Below are positions 36,901 to 47,010 of a stretch of 64,000 nt of DNA, in pieces. Position 1 is the first letter of the stretch, and each line of letters begins with the position of its first letter. A program made the translations under genes and the position numbers. The notes beneath the pieces are model-generated. The model searched no databases. It worked only from the letters and a program-made list of their open reading frames with translations, and was not told the origin of the DNA. The stretch comes from Struthio camelus. Its lineage: Eukaryota; Chordata; Aves; Struthioniformes; Struthionidae. The stretch spans positions 3,794,501 through 3,858,500 of the forward strand of contig NC_090981.1 of the NCBI RefSeq assembly GCF_040807025.1, given 5' to 3'.

Positions 36901-39737
36901 GAGTTCACAATTGTAGTGGTTAACAAGTAAGTAACAGAGTTTAATGAATTGATGAACAGTAACAATAACTATAATGATATTGATAACAATGTACAATAAC
37001 CACAAGGTATTAACTTATTTACAATGGTATCCCTGAACCTTCAGTATAGAAGTAAACAGAAATGATTATACATACACATACAGAGGTTTGAGTTCAGAAG
37101 ACAGTCAACGAATACACACAAAAGTGGTAAGGTGGGGGGGGGGAAGGGGAGGGTTAAGCAGGCTGCACCCGGAGTGAGGAGCGCTGCTTCCAGGTCCAGG
37201 GACCTGTACTCTAAGCAGGCCACCCTCCGCAGAGGGGGCCACTGCACAGTGAGAAGCTCTTAGCAGGCCACACCCCAAATGGGGGGGGGAGGAAGGAGTG
37301 TGCCGCCTCGTGGCCAGAGGCCCTACGATCAAGCAGGCCACACCAGAGAGAGCGTGCCGCTTCGCCCTTACAGGCTTAACTCACGTGTCCACAGTAAGTC
37401 AGGATCCTGAAGCCCTGACCTGGCCTCCCAGGTCGGGGGGGGGGGGGGGGGGGAAGGAAAGCGTAGCGCGTTGCTGAAGCCTGGTGTTGGGGGTGCACCT
37501 CCTCTGCTGGCTGTCCTGCAGCCTCCAGCAGAGCTGTCTTCAATCGGGGAATATGCCCTTGGCTGCTTCAGGTCTTGAAAAAGACCGCCAGGGTTTCTTC
37601 CCCCCTCCGACAGTCGTCTTCATGATTCCAGCTCTCTTCTTCTTCAGGTCACTAATGAGGAAAAGCCCCCCGATATAAGGGCGCGTGGCTCTTTATAGAT
37701 GGACCGCGTTGTGCCCACAGGCATCCAAACACTGCCATTGGTCACACTCCATCTGGATCCGTGTTCCTATTGGTGCATTCCGGATCCGTCACCAGCATGT
37801 GGACCCACCTGCCGACCAGCGCCTAGGCCCGCTCCCCTTCCAGAATGTTCCCCTTGATTGACAGTCACTCCCCACCAATGATTTGACAACATAAGGGTGG
37901 GACACAAGGGTTAACTAACTAAGGGTCACACAAAGGACAGCATGATTGACAGGACACACAAACCACAAATAAAACCTTTCTAGCAGATTTAAAACATAAC
38001 TTTCAATCTATTAAGGGTCCTGCTATGACGGTAGGATTTAACATTTACTGATCCAAAAGGATCTGAACTAAGAAATGCTGCTTGTGTGCATAAAGTTGAT
38101 TATAATTGAGTCCTTTGAGCTTATGTCCTCAATGATTTATTCTGGAATGCATTTTATAGTTTGTTCCTTATCTATTAGAGCAATAGATCATGCAACATAA
38201 ACATAAGACATAAACATGTCCAGAAAAACTAGAGAAGCAGGCTCTGTGTTTTGTATCTGTTTGTATACAAACATACCTCCCTCAGCTTTCTATGCCAATT
38301 TGGGTTTGAAGAGGATTTAAAAAAAAAAAAAAACCAACTCATTTGATGGAAAAATATTTCAAACAAAATGAACATATTCACAAAAATTCAAATTTTTTAT
38401 TCTACAGAGACTCAAATGTGACTTAAATTTGACTGAAGGTGTTCATGACAAAAGCAATTGAAAAATGAGTCATTTTTTCCTATGCTTGCTTGAAAATTAA
38501 GGCTGAACACAGTACAAGAATACATATATTCAGTATAAGTCTGTACTTTGTTCTTTAAAATACTGGAAAACACCTCAAACAAAGATCTTCTGAATTTTGT
38601 GTGATTTGTAGCTGTGTTCTGGGGGTAGCACAGAATCAGTAGGTTTGAAGCTCGAGAAAGTTACCTGCTGTTTTGGTTGACTGAGGTTTTAAATAATCTG
38701 ACTCTGCAAGTATAGCAGCAGAGTAACCCAGTACTATAATAGTAACACGTTACTGGAAGTTGTTTCTAAAATATGCTCCTATTGATTACTTTTTCTACAG
38801 GTATCCCCTCTGTTCAACAGCTTCAACCATGACAATATTGTTGCTCTTTTGGATTAATTTTAACTTGATTATATGATTTAATATTAAGTATGAACATGGA
38901 ACTTCTGGAGTGCTCTGTAAGCACTTAACACTGTATAGGTGTGACTGATGGGTATCTTACATTTTCTTGCTGATGAAACAGTGGGGAAAATTTGATCGTC
39001 TTGTGTAGAGCCAAAAGGGAAGTTAGTGCAGTACCTAACCAGAAATAGAGATTGTTTACGTTTTCATAGACTGTTCTGCATAGTACTCTAGACAAACTTC
39101 AGTATTAATAAATACACACTTGGTACTGAATAGTTAGTGAAATCAAGAACTTCAACTTCTATTTTCTTTGCTTGCTTTAACAGTTGTTACTCAACCAAGC
39201 CCATCAGTTTCTCAGCCTAGCACTTCACAGAATGAAGAGAGAGCTCCTGAACTGCCCAAACCAAAGAAGAACAGATGTTTCATGTGCAGAAAGAAGGTTG
39301 GCCTTACAGGTATGAGAGCACTTTGTCAATATTGAACAGATCTGTATGATTAGTTGCCTCTTATAGGTTAAGTTTGAAATATTTGTAGCCATTGAACTTA
39401 TTTGCTGCTTCAAAATCCACAATGTTAGACCACTTAATACAGCTGATATTTTGGAAACGTTCACTTTTTATTCTGTTTGTCAGAATAGGTGCACATAACC
39501 CCCTTTGTCCCTATTGATTAAGCACTTAATGTACAGCTTGCTTATATCTGAAGCTTCCTAGTGATGTTGCTTCCTCTCCTTTGGACAGGATTTGACTGCC
39601 GATGTGGAAACTTGTTTTGTGGACTTCACCGTTATTCTGACAAGCATAACTGCCCATATGATTACAAAGCAGAAGCTGCAGCAAAAATCAGGAAAGAGAA
39701 CCCAGTTGTGGTGGCTGAAAAAATCCAGAGAATATAA
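27807..39737 (+). CDS. ZFAND5: ZFAND5, AN1-type zinc finger protein 5 (five coding exons)
   Basis: Join of 27807-27957, 28345-28456, 28874-28971, 39184-39309 and 39589-39737. All introns are GT-AG and the joined frame gives 211 residues. The N-terminal A20 zinc finger has C14, C18, C30 and C33 (C-x3-C-x11-C-x2-C). A Ser/Thr-rich linker follows. The AN1 finger has C152, C155, C166, C168, C173, H176, H182 and C184, and the protein ends in the basic tail [10 protein letters not shown]. Mammalian ZFAND5 is 213 residues, and the linker here (around residue 118) is 2 residues shorter. In mammals the A20 finger binds polyubiquitin, and the AN1 finger and C-terminus act on the 26S proteasome to stimulate degradation. 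The protein is needed for muscle atrophy and also dampens NF-kB signalling. It is cytosolic and nuclear, with no signal peptide or membrane segment. All metal ligands are present, so the gene looks functional. Confidence 0.97.
27958..28344 (+). other. ZFAND5: ZFAND5 intron 2
   Basis: A 387-bp GT-AG intron with a T19 run 16 nt after the donor and an AT-rich body. No other feature. Confidence 0.9.
27974..27992 (+). repeat. T19 tract next to the splice donor of coding exon 1
   Basis: Nineteen T begin 16 nt after the exon end. In RNA this is a uridine-rich stretch just downstream of a 5' splice site, a position where TIA-1-type proteins are known to assist U1 snRNP. Confidence 0.8.
28345..28456 (+). 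CDS. ZFAND5: ZFAND5 coding exon 2 (linker)
   Basis: Encodes the end of Gly51 to residue 87 and two bases of Arg88, a Ser/Thr/Asn-rich stretch ([17 protein letters not shown]...). The acceptor is TTATATAG at 28344 and the donor TCAAG/GTAAGA. Confidence 0.95.
28457..28873 (+). other. ZFAND5: ZFAND5 intron 3
   Basis: A 417-bp GT-AG intron with nothing notable. Confidence 0.9.
28874..28971 (+). CDS. ZFAND5: ZFAND5 coding exon 3 (linker)
   Basis: Encodes residues 88-120 and the first base of Val121 ([20 protein letters not shown], then [12 protein letters not shown]). The acceptor is CCTAAACAG at 28873 and the donor CCAG/GTATGT. The KKETEP segment is two residues shorter than I recall for the mammalian protein. 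Confidence 0.95.
31186..31212. repeat. C14-A13 homopolymer junction
   Basis: Fourteen C directly followed by thirteen A within ZFAND5 intron 4. Confidence 0.9.
32563..32590. repeat. A17-C-A10 tract
   Basis: An A-rich stretch interrupted by a single C in ZFAND5 intron 4. No retroposed sequence was recognised upstream of it, so it may be a simple repeat. Confidence 0.85.
34111..34164. repeat. Perfect 27-bp tandem duplication
   Basis: Two identical adjacent 27-bp units, 34111-34137 and 34138-34164, each beginning ATCTCATCTTCAGACTATAC. The lack of any mismatch suggests a recent event. Confidence 0.9.
36623..36682. repeat. Imperfect tandem repeat of about 32 bp
   Basis: Two adjacent units begin TGTTTTATGAT and contain ACAATACAAA. 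The second is shorter and diverged. It lies about 90 bp left of the solo LTR. Confidence 0.7.
37435..37453. repeat. G19 homopolymer inside the solo LTR
   Basis: Nineteen consecutive G on the plus strand. A G10 run lies at 37134-37143 in the same LTR. Confidence 0.9.
37691..37697 (-). promoter_or_regulatory. TATA box of the solo LTR
   Basis: TATAAAG on the minus strand, 40-80 nt downstream of two minus-strand CCAAT boxes. It could drive a transcript antisense to ZFAND5 from about 37665. Confidence 0.5.
39184..39309 (+). CDS. ZFAND5: ZFAND5 coding exon 4 (linker and start of AN1 finger)
   Basis: Encodes residues 121-162 and the first base of Gly163. It starts [15 protein letters not shown] and ends with the first AN1 ligands C152 and C155 in [13 protein letters not shown]. 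The donor is ACAG/GTATGA. Confidence 0.96.
39310..39588 (+). other. ZFAND5: ZFAND5 intron 5
   Basis: A 279-bp GT-AG intron that splits the AN1 finger. No other feature. Confidence 0.9.
39589..39737 (+). CDS. ZFAND5: ZFAND5 coding exon 5 (AN1 finger and C-terminus)
   Basis: Encodes the end of Gly163 to residue 211 and TAA at 39735-39737. It contains C166, C168, C173, H176, H182 and C184 of the AN1 finger and the conserved C-terminus ending EKIQRI. The acceptor is TTTGGACAG at 39588. Confidence 0.97.
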
Positions 39738-39798
39738 ACTAACCTACTTATGAAAAGACTGACTGACTTTGTTTTATTTTAATATATCCTAGGAAAAC

Positions 39799-39804
39799 AT
39801 TAAA
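39799..39804 (+). terminator. ZFAND5: Proximal poly(A) signal ATTAAA
   Basis: Lies 62 nt after the ZFAND5 stop codon. Its use would give a very short 3' UTR. Confidence 0.35.
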
Positions 39805-41187
39805 GAGCAGATGCATGGCCATTTTCCTTTGATGTTCTCCATAGTTTTACTTTTAGTCTTGTCTGTCTTAATGATATTTCAGAATATTTGGGTGTTTGTT
39901 ACAGGCAGAATTAGATAGATACAGCCCTTGAAAATGTATATGCCCTCCCCAGAATATAATTGGATGATCAGAACCTGCACAGGAATACACGTGCACAGAG
40001 GACAAACTCTAGTTCACATGTGCCAAACAGATGTGTACTAGCTGCACGTTTGCAGCAGATCTGCCTTTTGAGGTGTTTGAAGTGTATAGTCTTTGGCTAG
40101 TGTTATGTGCCTGTTTGGGAGAAGGATACATCAGAAAGGTTGGCAGTCTACTTCTATCATTTAAAATCTCATTCTAATTTTAGTTTCCACACTCCATTGT
40201 TTTCCAGCAGAACGTAAGCTATATAGAAGTCTGTCATCCAGTAGGATGAGTGTTGGTGCCACGTTTAAGAAACAGTTGCTTAACAGTTGCAGTGGGAAAA
40301 GTGAAAAAGTCAATGTGTATGAGAGGAGGACTATTTTGGAACCAATTATATTACCTTTAGAATCATGAAAATGGGTTCCCAAAGGAAAATGTCCTGTAAG
40401 AAACTTGTGAACTGGCCTGCAACAGTTGTCTGCTTTTCCTCGCATAGCTAAAAATGTTGTGTAGCACAACATTGTAAGATTGGCTTACAAAACAAAAGCT
40501 ACGTATGTTTTTATACATACCACAGCAGCTTAAGCGACACATGCACCTGATATTTGAGCAGTTTATTCATATACTACTAATGTTCAATGTGTTCTGGGTT
40601 CAAAAGAATATTGGGAGCTTTTTTATTTTTTTGTAGTTTTAAATTTAACAATTGCGCTGTTCTGCATGGAAAACCATACCCAACATGGCTGCTGTAGACT
40701 TAAATGGTAGCTGGAACCACTCTTGGAGGGCTACTTTATCATTTTTAGTTGTACTTGGGTGTAGGACTGTAGTGTTCTTGGGTGTATTGCATGGGCTGCA
40801 TTATCTACAGCATTGTACAATAACTCTAGAAAAGTCAGTATACTTCACTGATGCTTGTCTGGTAATATCACTTCTGTGTTATAATGGAAGGTTTTTTGTG
40901 ATGTATGAAACTTGTTGATTTTTATATAAACAAGTACACTTTAGACTAGTGTTGTGGTAATGCCTGTTCTCATCTGTAAATAGTTACGTATGTACACAAG
41001 GCGCTACTTCTGACTTTAATTGCAGTGTTCAGTCTTAGTTTTTACTTCACTACTAAAAGCATCAGATTTTTGCTTTAACTTTGTTCTTTCAATTGAGTTA
41101 TTAGATATGCAAACATGTACAGATCATATTTATGTATTGCACATAATCATGCTACCCTGCATCTATGCTATATTGTGTTATGTAAAT

Positions 41188-41193
41188 AATAAA
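41188..41193 (+). terminator. ZFAND5: Likely main poly(A) signal AATAAA
   Basis: The first canonical hexamer after the ZFAND5 stop, in GTAAATAATAAAAATCG, followed by a T/G-rich stretch from about 41215. Confidence 0.55.
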
Positions 41194-41938
41194 AATCGTG
41201 TACAGAAGGAAATACTTCCTTTTGTGATAGTTCATTGGTTTTAGTTATTGCCGTAACCTGAAGTTGGCCTTGTGGAGATTGGGCTACAAAGTTAGTACTA
41301 GGTTTGTATAGATGTCGTCTTTTTGCTTAAACCTGCCTATTTCTAACCTTTGTTTCTTATTTTGATGTAACAACTTGTCTAAGATGACTTGTTGAGGTCA
41401 GAGAAGCATTAACAGCTGGAATACAGATAACTATTTGATGGCCAGACAAAAATGTCAGTAAACAACAATGTGCTTAAAGGGAGCAAAGGAAAACACTAGC
41501 AGTGAACTTCAACATTTGTAGGCAAAAGAAAAAAAAGCCTTTATTTCCAGTGGATCTGTTATAATAGAGCCAGTGCAGTGACTATGTTGTTCTGTCCAAA
41601 TCTTTGTCAGCAGGCCTGGGCAGAGTTGTTGTTGGGGTCTATATCTGAATATGGATGTCAAATATGCCAGACCTACCCTTCCTAATGACAAAAGTACAGA
41701 GCCCACAGCACATGTTAACTTGGAAGAAGCTATCTTCACTGCTGGATAACATAAGTTGCTTGTACCACAAATGGATATTGTGCATCCCACCAGTCAGCTG
41801 AAACTAAAACTCAAGTGATAAGTTGCTGCTGCTGCCACTATATATACTTTTGATAAGGGAACAAGGGCATGCTCTGGGCCTTCATTTGACAGGATAAATT
41901 TTATGACTTAATCATGGAACTGCTTTAAAGCAGTTCGA

Positions 41939-41957
41939 TTTTTTTTTTTTTTTTTTT
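41939..41957. repeat. T19 homopolymer
   Basis: Nineteen consecutive T downstream of ZFAND5. Confidence 0.9.
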
Positions 41958-42567
41958 CTTTTCACCTTTTGTACTAAAGCAAAATCAACTATTAACTGCA
42001 GCATAAAATGCTTTCTCTTTTGAATCTGAGAACACCTTGGACCTGGATATTTAAAGAGAATGAGTCCATATTTGTGCTATTGTCATAGCTAGGGTATTTT
42101 AGGAAGGTTAGCTGTGCTGATACCAGTACTTAATGATTCTGACTTCTTGATTTCACCTTTATCTGCTTTTTCATATGAACAAAGGCTGTACTTGGGAAGG
42201 CTTGTTGAAATCATTGATCTCTGTAGATCTGTGGAAGAAAGTATGGAATGAAAAATCCCTCATTGTTCTGTATGATCATGAACTGTCTCATATGTAAGTT
42301 GCCCACAGGTGGGGTATGAGCCTATATTCTAAACTAAATTTATAAGCTCCACTGAGCTTTGTGTTAATAATTCATATAGGATGTGTAATCTTTCAGGAGC
42401 CGTAATTCAGTTGAGGCTCATCAAGAATTCAAAGAGAGGGGGAAGGTTGTTTAGTAAGAGCAGGTAATGAGAAAGTGTAATAAATGTATATTTAAACTTT
42501 GATGCAAACACTGTGGTACATTTTTGGCAAAAAAAGGGTAAGAATATAGGTGTAGAGAGTTTTGGAT

Positions 42568-42585
42568 CCCCCCCCCCCCCCCCCC
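42568..42585. repeat. C18 homopolymer
   Basis: Eighteen consecutive C on the plus strand. Confidence 0.9.
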
Positions 42586-43439
42586 ATTATAACCTTGGAG
42601 ACTGGTATAGACTCTTAAAATAAACAACTGATTCCCACTGTCCTGCCAGTCGCAGACAGTCTGGGTACATTATCAGAAGTAGTATTAAAATGCTTTGAGG
42701 AAAAGATTAAAAAGCTTGTCTTCTGTAATGTTTAAGCACAAGCCAGTCATAAAGCTGCTGTAGATGGGCTGTCTTTTGGTCTTTAGATTTGAAGTGACAA
42801 ATGGCTACAAACAGTATATTATTTTTCCAAGAAAGATGAGAATGGAAGATCTAACGTTAAACCAATTAGATAACAGACAACTGATTTAAACCTTTATTTT
42901 TTTTATGCAGCTGCATGATACATTACAGAATAGCATAATAAAGTGTATAAATTGTTGTGTTCCTTTAGCTTTTAATTTGAATTTATTTCAAGAGATGCAT
43001 GTAAAGTCATTTGCATATTATCGTAAATGTTGCTATTGGTTTTTTTTTTCCACTTTTTGTTAACTGTTTTTGACCGTGATTCTTGACAAGATTTGGTGTT
43101 AACAAGCTGACTGTCACTGATTATCTCCTCCTTGATCTTATAAATAATTGGTTTGCTTAAATATAATGAGGCTTTGGTGTGTGTGTGTGATGTTTGATTT
43201 ACTTTTATGGAAAAAATCAGGCAAAAGAGTGATTTATGCTTCTAAAGTTTTCTCTTCAGTTTCATTATTTCTTATTGTATTAAGATAATTAACTTTTTTG
43301 ATATGTGCTTTGCTGTACTGGAAATATTAAGGAATGATTTTGAATTTTCAGGCATTTAGCTTTTTCTTGTTTGAAATCAGACCTGAAAGCTATATCTGCT
43401 TTTTTGGTTTTTTTTTTCCTTCTTCCTCCTTTCCATAAT

Positions 43440-43452
43440 GGGGGGGGGGGGG
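43440..43452. repeat. G13 homopolymer
   Basis: Thirteen consecutive G on the plus strand. Confidence 0.9.
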
Positions 43453-43661
43453 AACCCCAAAAAGTAGGCAGAAAACTTTCCTAGGCTAGCTGGAGGACAT
43501 GCTGGTGCTCCTTATTACTCTATCAGTACTGTAGACAGTCAGAGTAGTTGAATGTGGGACCTTGTATTGTTGAAGCAAGGTCCTGTAAGGATATAGGGAA
43601 GGTGTAAGCCCTCTCCAACTATTAACTGTTACCTTGTGGAAATACTTATCCCAAGTATCCT

Positions 43662-43676
43662 CCCCCCCCCCCCCCC
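43662..43676. repeat. C15 homopolymer
   Basis: Fifteen consecutive C, 210 bp after the G13 run at 43440, so the two could pair in single strands. Confidence 0.9.
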
Positions 43677-44707
43677 TAAATAGCTATCTTAATAAAAGGG
43701 TTAATGTTGTTGCAGTTACAGCTATGAAATGCCTTTTTCCAATATATTTTTTACATACTGTTCACAATCTCCCAAATAGCATAAGCATCCTTAGGGAAGG
43801 TACTAATCCACAGTAGTACCCCTGCACAAAACACAAGCAGTAGAACTTTGTAGCATAGAGCTTTCTGCTTTCAAGTCCCATGTACTCTGCCTAATTACCC
43901 TTTTTTTTTCCCCCACGGGTACAGTCAGAGAAACTCATGCATCATAAGCCTGAAATAGTGATTTTTAAAGTCAGGGGAAAATTACCAGTAGTGCTTATCC
44001 AACTGGATTCTATGATGATTGTGCAGGAGATTGTTTAAAGAAACTTATCCTCACATAGTAGTTGCATCTCATTTCAAGTTGAATGCCACATCAAAACTAA
44101 AATGCCTGTTTTTCTGCTCTTCTCCCAAGAAATAGGATACTTTTTTTTTTTCCTCATAAGAATTAAAGCATTTCCAGTGTTTATTAATGTGATTAGATCA
44201 CCAGTGACACAAATTAATCTGTATGGAAAGATACTGATGGGGGTCTTACTGAAATCAGAGTTGTGCATGTTGGTCTGAGGAATGAGGCCGTATGCCAACC
44301 TTTTTATGGTAGTATTAACTTTTTCATCTTTTTAGCTACAGGTTTTCATTTTGTGATGCCACATCATATAAGTAGTATAATATGTCTTATGTTCTGCTGC
44401 TCATACTGGAAATAAGGATTTTTATGAATGTTTACCAGGATAAAAGATTATATTAGAGAATTCAAAATCCAGGCATAAGGGATGCTCATAACTATATTTG
44501 GAAATTTGACCCAAAGCAGACCAACCAAATTGAGTACTTCCAGATTCTGTGCATGTGTAACTTAGTAGTTTGGTACAATGTAAACCTTGATCAGGTTTGG
44601 ATGATTAACTTAAGCTTTGGATCTTAATTGACCTGAAATTTGCCCATTTAAGATGCTTTTAATAATATTATAGGATCCTTCCTCCAAAGTCTACCATCCT
44701 GTTGGTA

Positions 44708-47010
44708 CAGGTGATACAGGAGCCAATGAGGAGAGGTGTGCTGCTGGACCTTGTACTAACAGACAAGGAAGGGCTGGTTGGAGATGTGCAGGTTGGGGGC
44801 AGCCTTGGCTGCAGTGACCATGAGATGGTGGAGTTCAGGATCCTGGGAGGAGGGAGCAGGGCAATAAGTAGGATTGCAACCCTGGACTTGAGGAGAGCAG
44901 ACTTGGGCCTCTTCAGGGACCTACTTGGAGGAATCTCATGGGGTAGGGCCCTAGAAGGAAGAGGGGTCCAGGAGAGCTGGTTAATATTCAAGCATCACTT
45001 CCTCCAGGCTCAAGAGCAGTGCATCCCTCTGAGCAAGGAGTCCAGCAAAGTGGGCAGGAGACCTGCATGGATGAGCAAGGAGCTCCTGGCAAAACTCAAA
45101 GAGAAGCAGGAAGTGTGCAGGAGGTGGAAGCAGGGACAGGCCCTTTGGGAGGAATATAGGGACATTGTCAGAGTGTGCAGGGATGCGACAAGGAAGGCTA
45201 AGGCCCAGTTGGAATTAAATCTGGCAAGGGATGTCAAGGACAACAAGAAGGGCTTCTTCAAATACATCAGTAGACTAGGGAAAATGTGGGCCCGCAGCTG
45301 AATGGGGCGGGTGCCCTGGTGATGAGGGATACAGAGAAGGCAGAGTTGCTGAATGCCTTCTTTGCTTCAGTCTCTACTGCTAAGGCCAGCCCTCAGGAAT
45401 CCTGTACCCTGGAGACCAGGGAGAAAGTCTGGAGAAAGGATCAGGTGAGAGATTGTTTAGGCAAACTTGACATCCACAAGTCCATGGGCCCCGATGGGAT
45501 GCACCCACGAGTGCTGAGGGAGCTGGCGGATGTTATTGCTAGGCCACTCTCCATCATCCTGGAAAGGTCCTGGAGAACAGGAGAGGTGCCTGAGGGGTGG
45601 AAGAAAGCCAAGGTCACTCCAGCCTTCAAAAAGGGTGAGAAGGGGGAGCCAGGGAACTACAGGCCTGTCAGCCTCACCTCCATCCCTGGGAAGGTGATGG
45701 AACAGCTCCTCCTGGAGGTCCTCACTAAGCATGTGGAGGACAAGAAGGTGATCAGGAGTAGTCAGCATGGATTCACCAAAGGGAAATCATGCTTGACCAA
45801 TCTGATAGCCTTCTATGATGGGAGTGACTGGCTGGGGAGATGAGGGGAGAGCAGTGGATGTTGTCTCCCTGGACTTCAGCAAGGCTTTTGACACTGTCTC
45901 CCATCACATCCTCCTAGGCAAGCTCAGGAAGTGTGGGCTAGATGAGTGGACAGTGAGGTGGATTGAGACCTGGCTGGATGGCCGAGCTCAGAGGGTTGTG
46001 GTCAGTGGCGCAGAGTCTAGTTGGAGGCCTGTAGCTAGCGGTGTCCCCCAGGGGTCAGTCCTGGGTCCAGTCTTGTTCAATGTATTCCTCAGTGACCTGG
46101 AGGAAGGGACAGAGTGCCCCCTCAGCAAGTTTGCTGATGATATTAAACTGGGAGGAGTGGCTGAGACACCAGAGGGCTGTGCTGCCATTCAGAGGGACCT
46201 GGACAGGCTGGAGAGCTGGGTGGAGAGGAACCTCCTGAAGTCCAACCAAGGCAAGTGCAGGGTCCTGCACCTGGGGAGGAATAACCCCATCTCCCAGGAC
46301 AGGCTGGGGGCTGACCTGCTGGAGAGCAGCTCTGCAGAGAAGGACCTGGGAGTGCTGGTGGACAACAAGTTGACCATGAGCCAGCAGTGTGTCCTTGGGG
46401 CCAGGAAGGCCAAGGGTATCCTGGGCTGCATGAGGCAGAGTGTTGCCAGCAGGTGGAGGGAGGTGATCCTGCCCCTCTACTCAGCCCTGGGGAGGCCTCC
46501 CCTGGAGTCCTGTGTCCAGTGCTGGGCTCCCCAGTGCAAGAGAGACATGGCACTACTGGGGAGAGTCCAGTGGAGGGCTACAAAGGTGATTAGGGGACTG
46601 GAGCACCTCTCCTATGAAGAAAGGCTGAGAGAGCTGGGCCTGTTCAGCCTGGAGAAGAGAAGACTGAGGGGGGATCTCATCAATGTGTACAAGTATCTGA
46701 AGGGAGGGTGTCAAGAGGCTGGGGTCAGACTCTTCTCCGTGGTGCCCAGGGACAGGACAAGAGGCAACGGGTGCAAACTGAAATGCAGGAAGGTCCGTCT
46801 GAACATGAGGAGAAACCTCTTTCCTGTGAGGGTGACAGAGCATTGGAACAGGTTGCCCAGAGAGGTAGTGGAGTCTCCTTCCCTGGAGATATTCAAAAGC
46901 CATCTGGACATGGTCCTGGGCAATGTGCTCTAGAGGACCCTGCTTGAGCAGGGAGGTTGGAGTAGATGATCTCCAGAGGTCCCTTCCAACCTCAACCGTT
47001 CTGTGATTCT
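44708..47010 (+). mobile_element. CR1 LINE copy 3, 5'-truncated
   Basis: A plus-strand CR1 whose match to copy 2 begins between about 44708 and 44731, inside the endonuclease domain. It runs through the 3' hairpin to the octamers GTTCTGTG and ATTCT (46998-47010). It is closest to copy 2: both lack the 10 bp that copies 1, 5 and 6 carry at the equivalent of 45273/45274. It lies about 3.5 kb downstream of the likely ZFAND5 poly(A) site. Confidence 0.93.
44712..46933 (+). pseudogene. CR1 ORF2 remnant (endonuclease end plus reverse transcriptase)
   Basis: Starts within the endonuclease domain (block [10 protein letters not shown] is present) and ends at TAG 46931-46933. The reverse-transcriptase blocks are present, but the catalytic region reads [10 protein letters not shown], with Ile where the other copies have Thr. 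The frame is broken by the 10-bp deletion at 45273/45274 and by one extra base near 45822. Codons for VEE and neighbours near 45440 are missing relative to copy 2 ([10 protein letters not shown] against [16 protein letters not shown]), an in-frame loss. The Arg codon at the site where copies 1 and 2 have TGA is intact CGA here. Confidence 0.88.

Larger units (their letters stand above)
36772..38030 (-). mobile_element. Solo LTR of an endogenous retrovirus, antisense in ZFAND5 intron 4
   Basis: A 1259-bp block flanked by the 5-bp direct repeat GTAGG (36767-36771 and 38031-38035). Its left end is TGTGCC. Its right end is ATGACG, one change from the expected CA terminus. On the minus strand it has two CCAAT boxes (ATTGG on plus at 37769-37773 and 37737-37741), then TATAAAG at 37697-37691, then an ATTAAA poly(A) signal at 36945-36940 near the far end, which is the order U3, R, U5. 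The TATA-to-poly(A) distance of about 750 nt is long. A GC-rich part at 37150-37345 has four loose copies of AGCAGGC(C/T). A 5-bp duplication is typical of ERVL-like elements. No internal viral genes remain, so it probably arose by LTR-LTR recombination. Confidence 0.72.
28972..39183 (+). other. ZFAND5: ZFAND5 intron 4 (10.2 kb)
   Basis: The largest intron, from GTATGT at 28972 to TTTAACAG at 39183. It holds a C14-A13 junction (31186-31212), an A17-C-A10 tract (32563-32590), a perfect 27-bp tandem duplication (34111-34164), an imperfect tandem repeat of about 32 bp (36623-36682), an antisense solo LTR (36772-38030) and several G runs. The rest is unassigned AT-rich DNA. The flanking exons join in frame and no expected protein segment is missing, so no lost exon is implied. 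Confidence 0.9.
39738..41210 (+). other. ZFAND5: ZFAND5 3' UTR (probable extent)
   Basis: No long reading frame continues after the stop. A proximal ATTAAA lies at 39799-39804 and a standard AATAAA at 41188-41193. The end near 41210 is inferred from the second signal. Later AATAAA motifs (42479-42484 and 42937-42942, the latter with GT-rich sequence after it) leave a longer form possible. Confidence 0.55.
41211..44707. other. Intergenic DNA downstream of ZFAND5, no gene seen
   Basis: AT-rich sequence with many homopolymers: T19 (41939-41957), C18 (42568-42585), G13 (43440-43452) and C15 (43662-43676). No reading frame or RNA gene was recognised. Part of it may belong to a longer ZFAND5 3' UTR. 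Confidence 0.5.

Noticed and set aside
42937-42942. AATAAA with GT-rich downstream sequence as the ZFAND5 end
   Set aside because: It would make a 3.2-kb 3' UTR. An earlier canonical signal at 41188 is the simpler choice, and RNA data are needed to decide.
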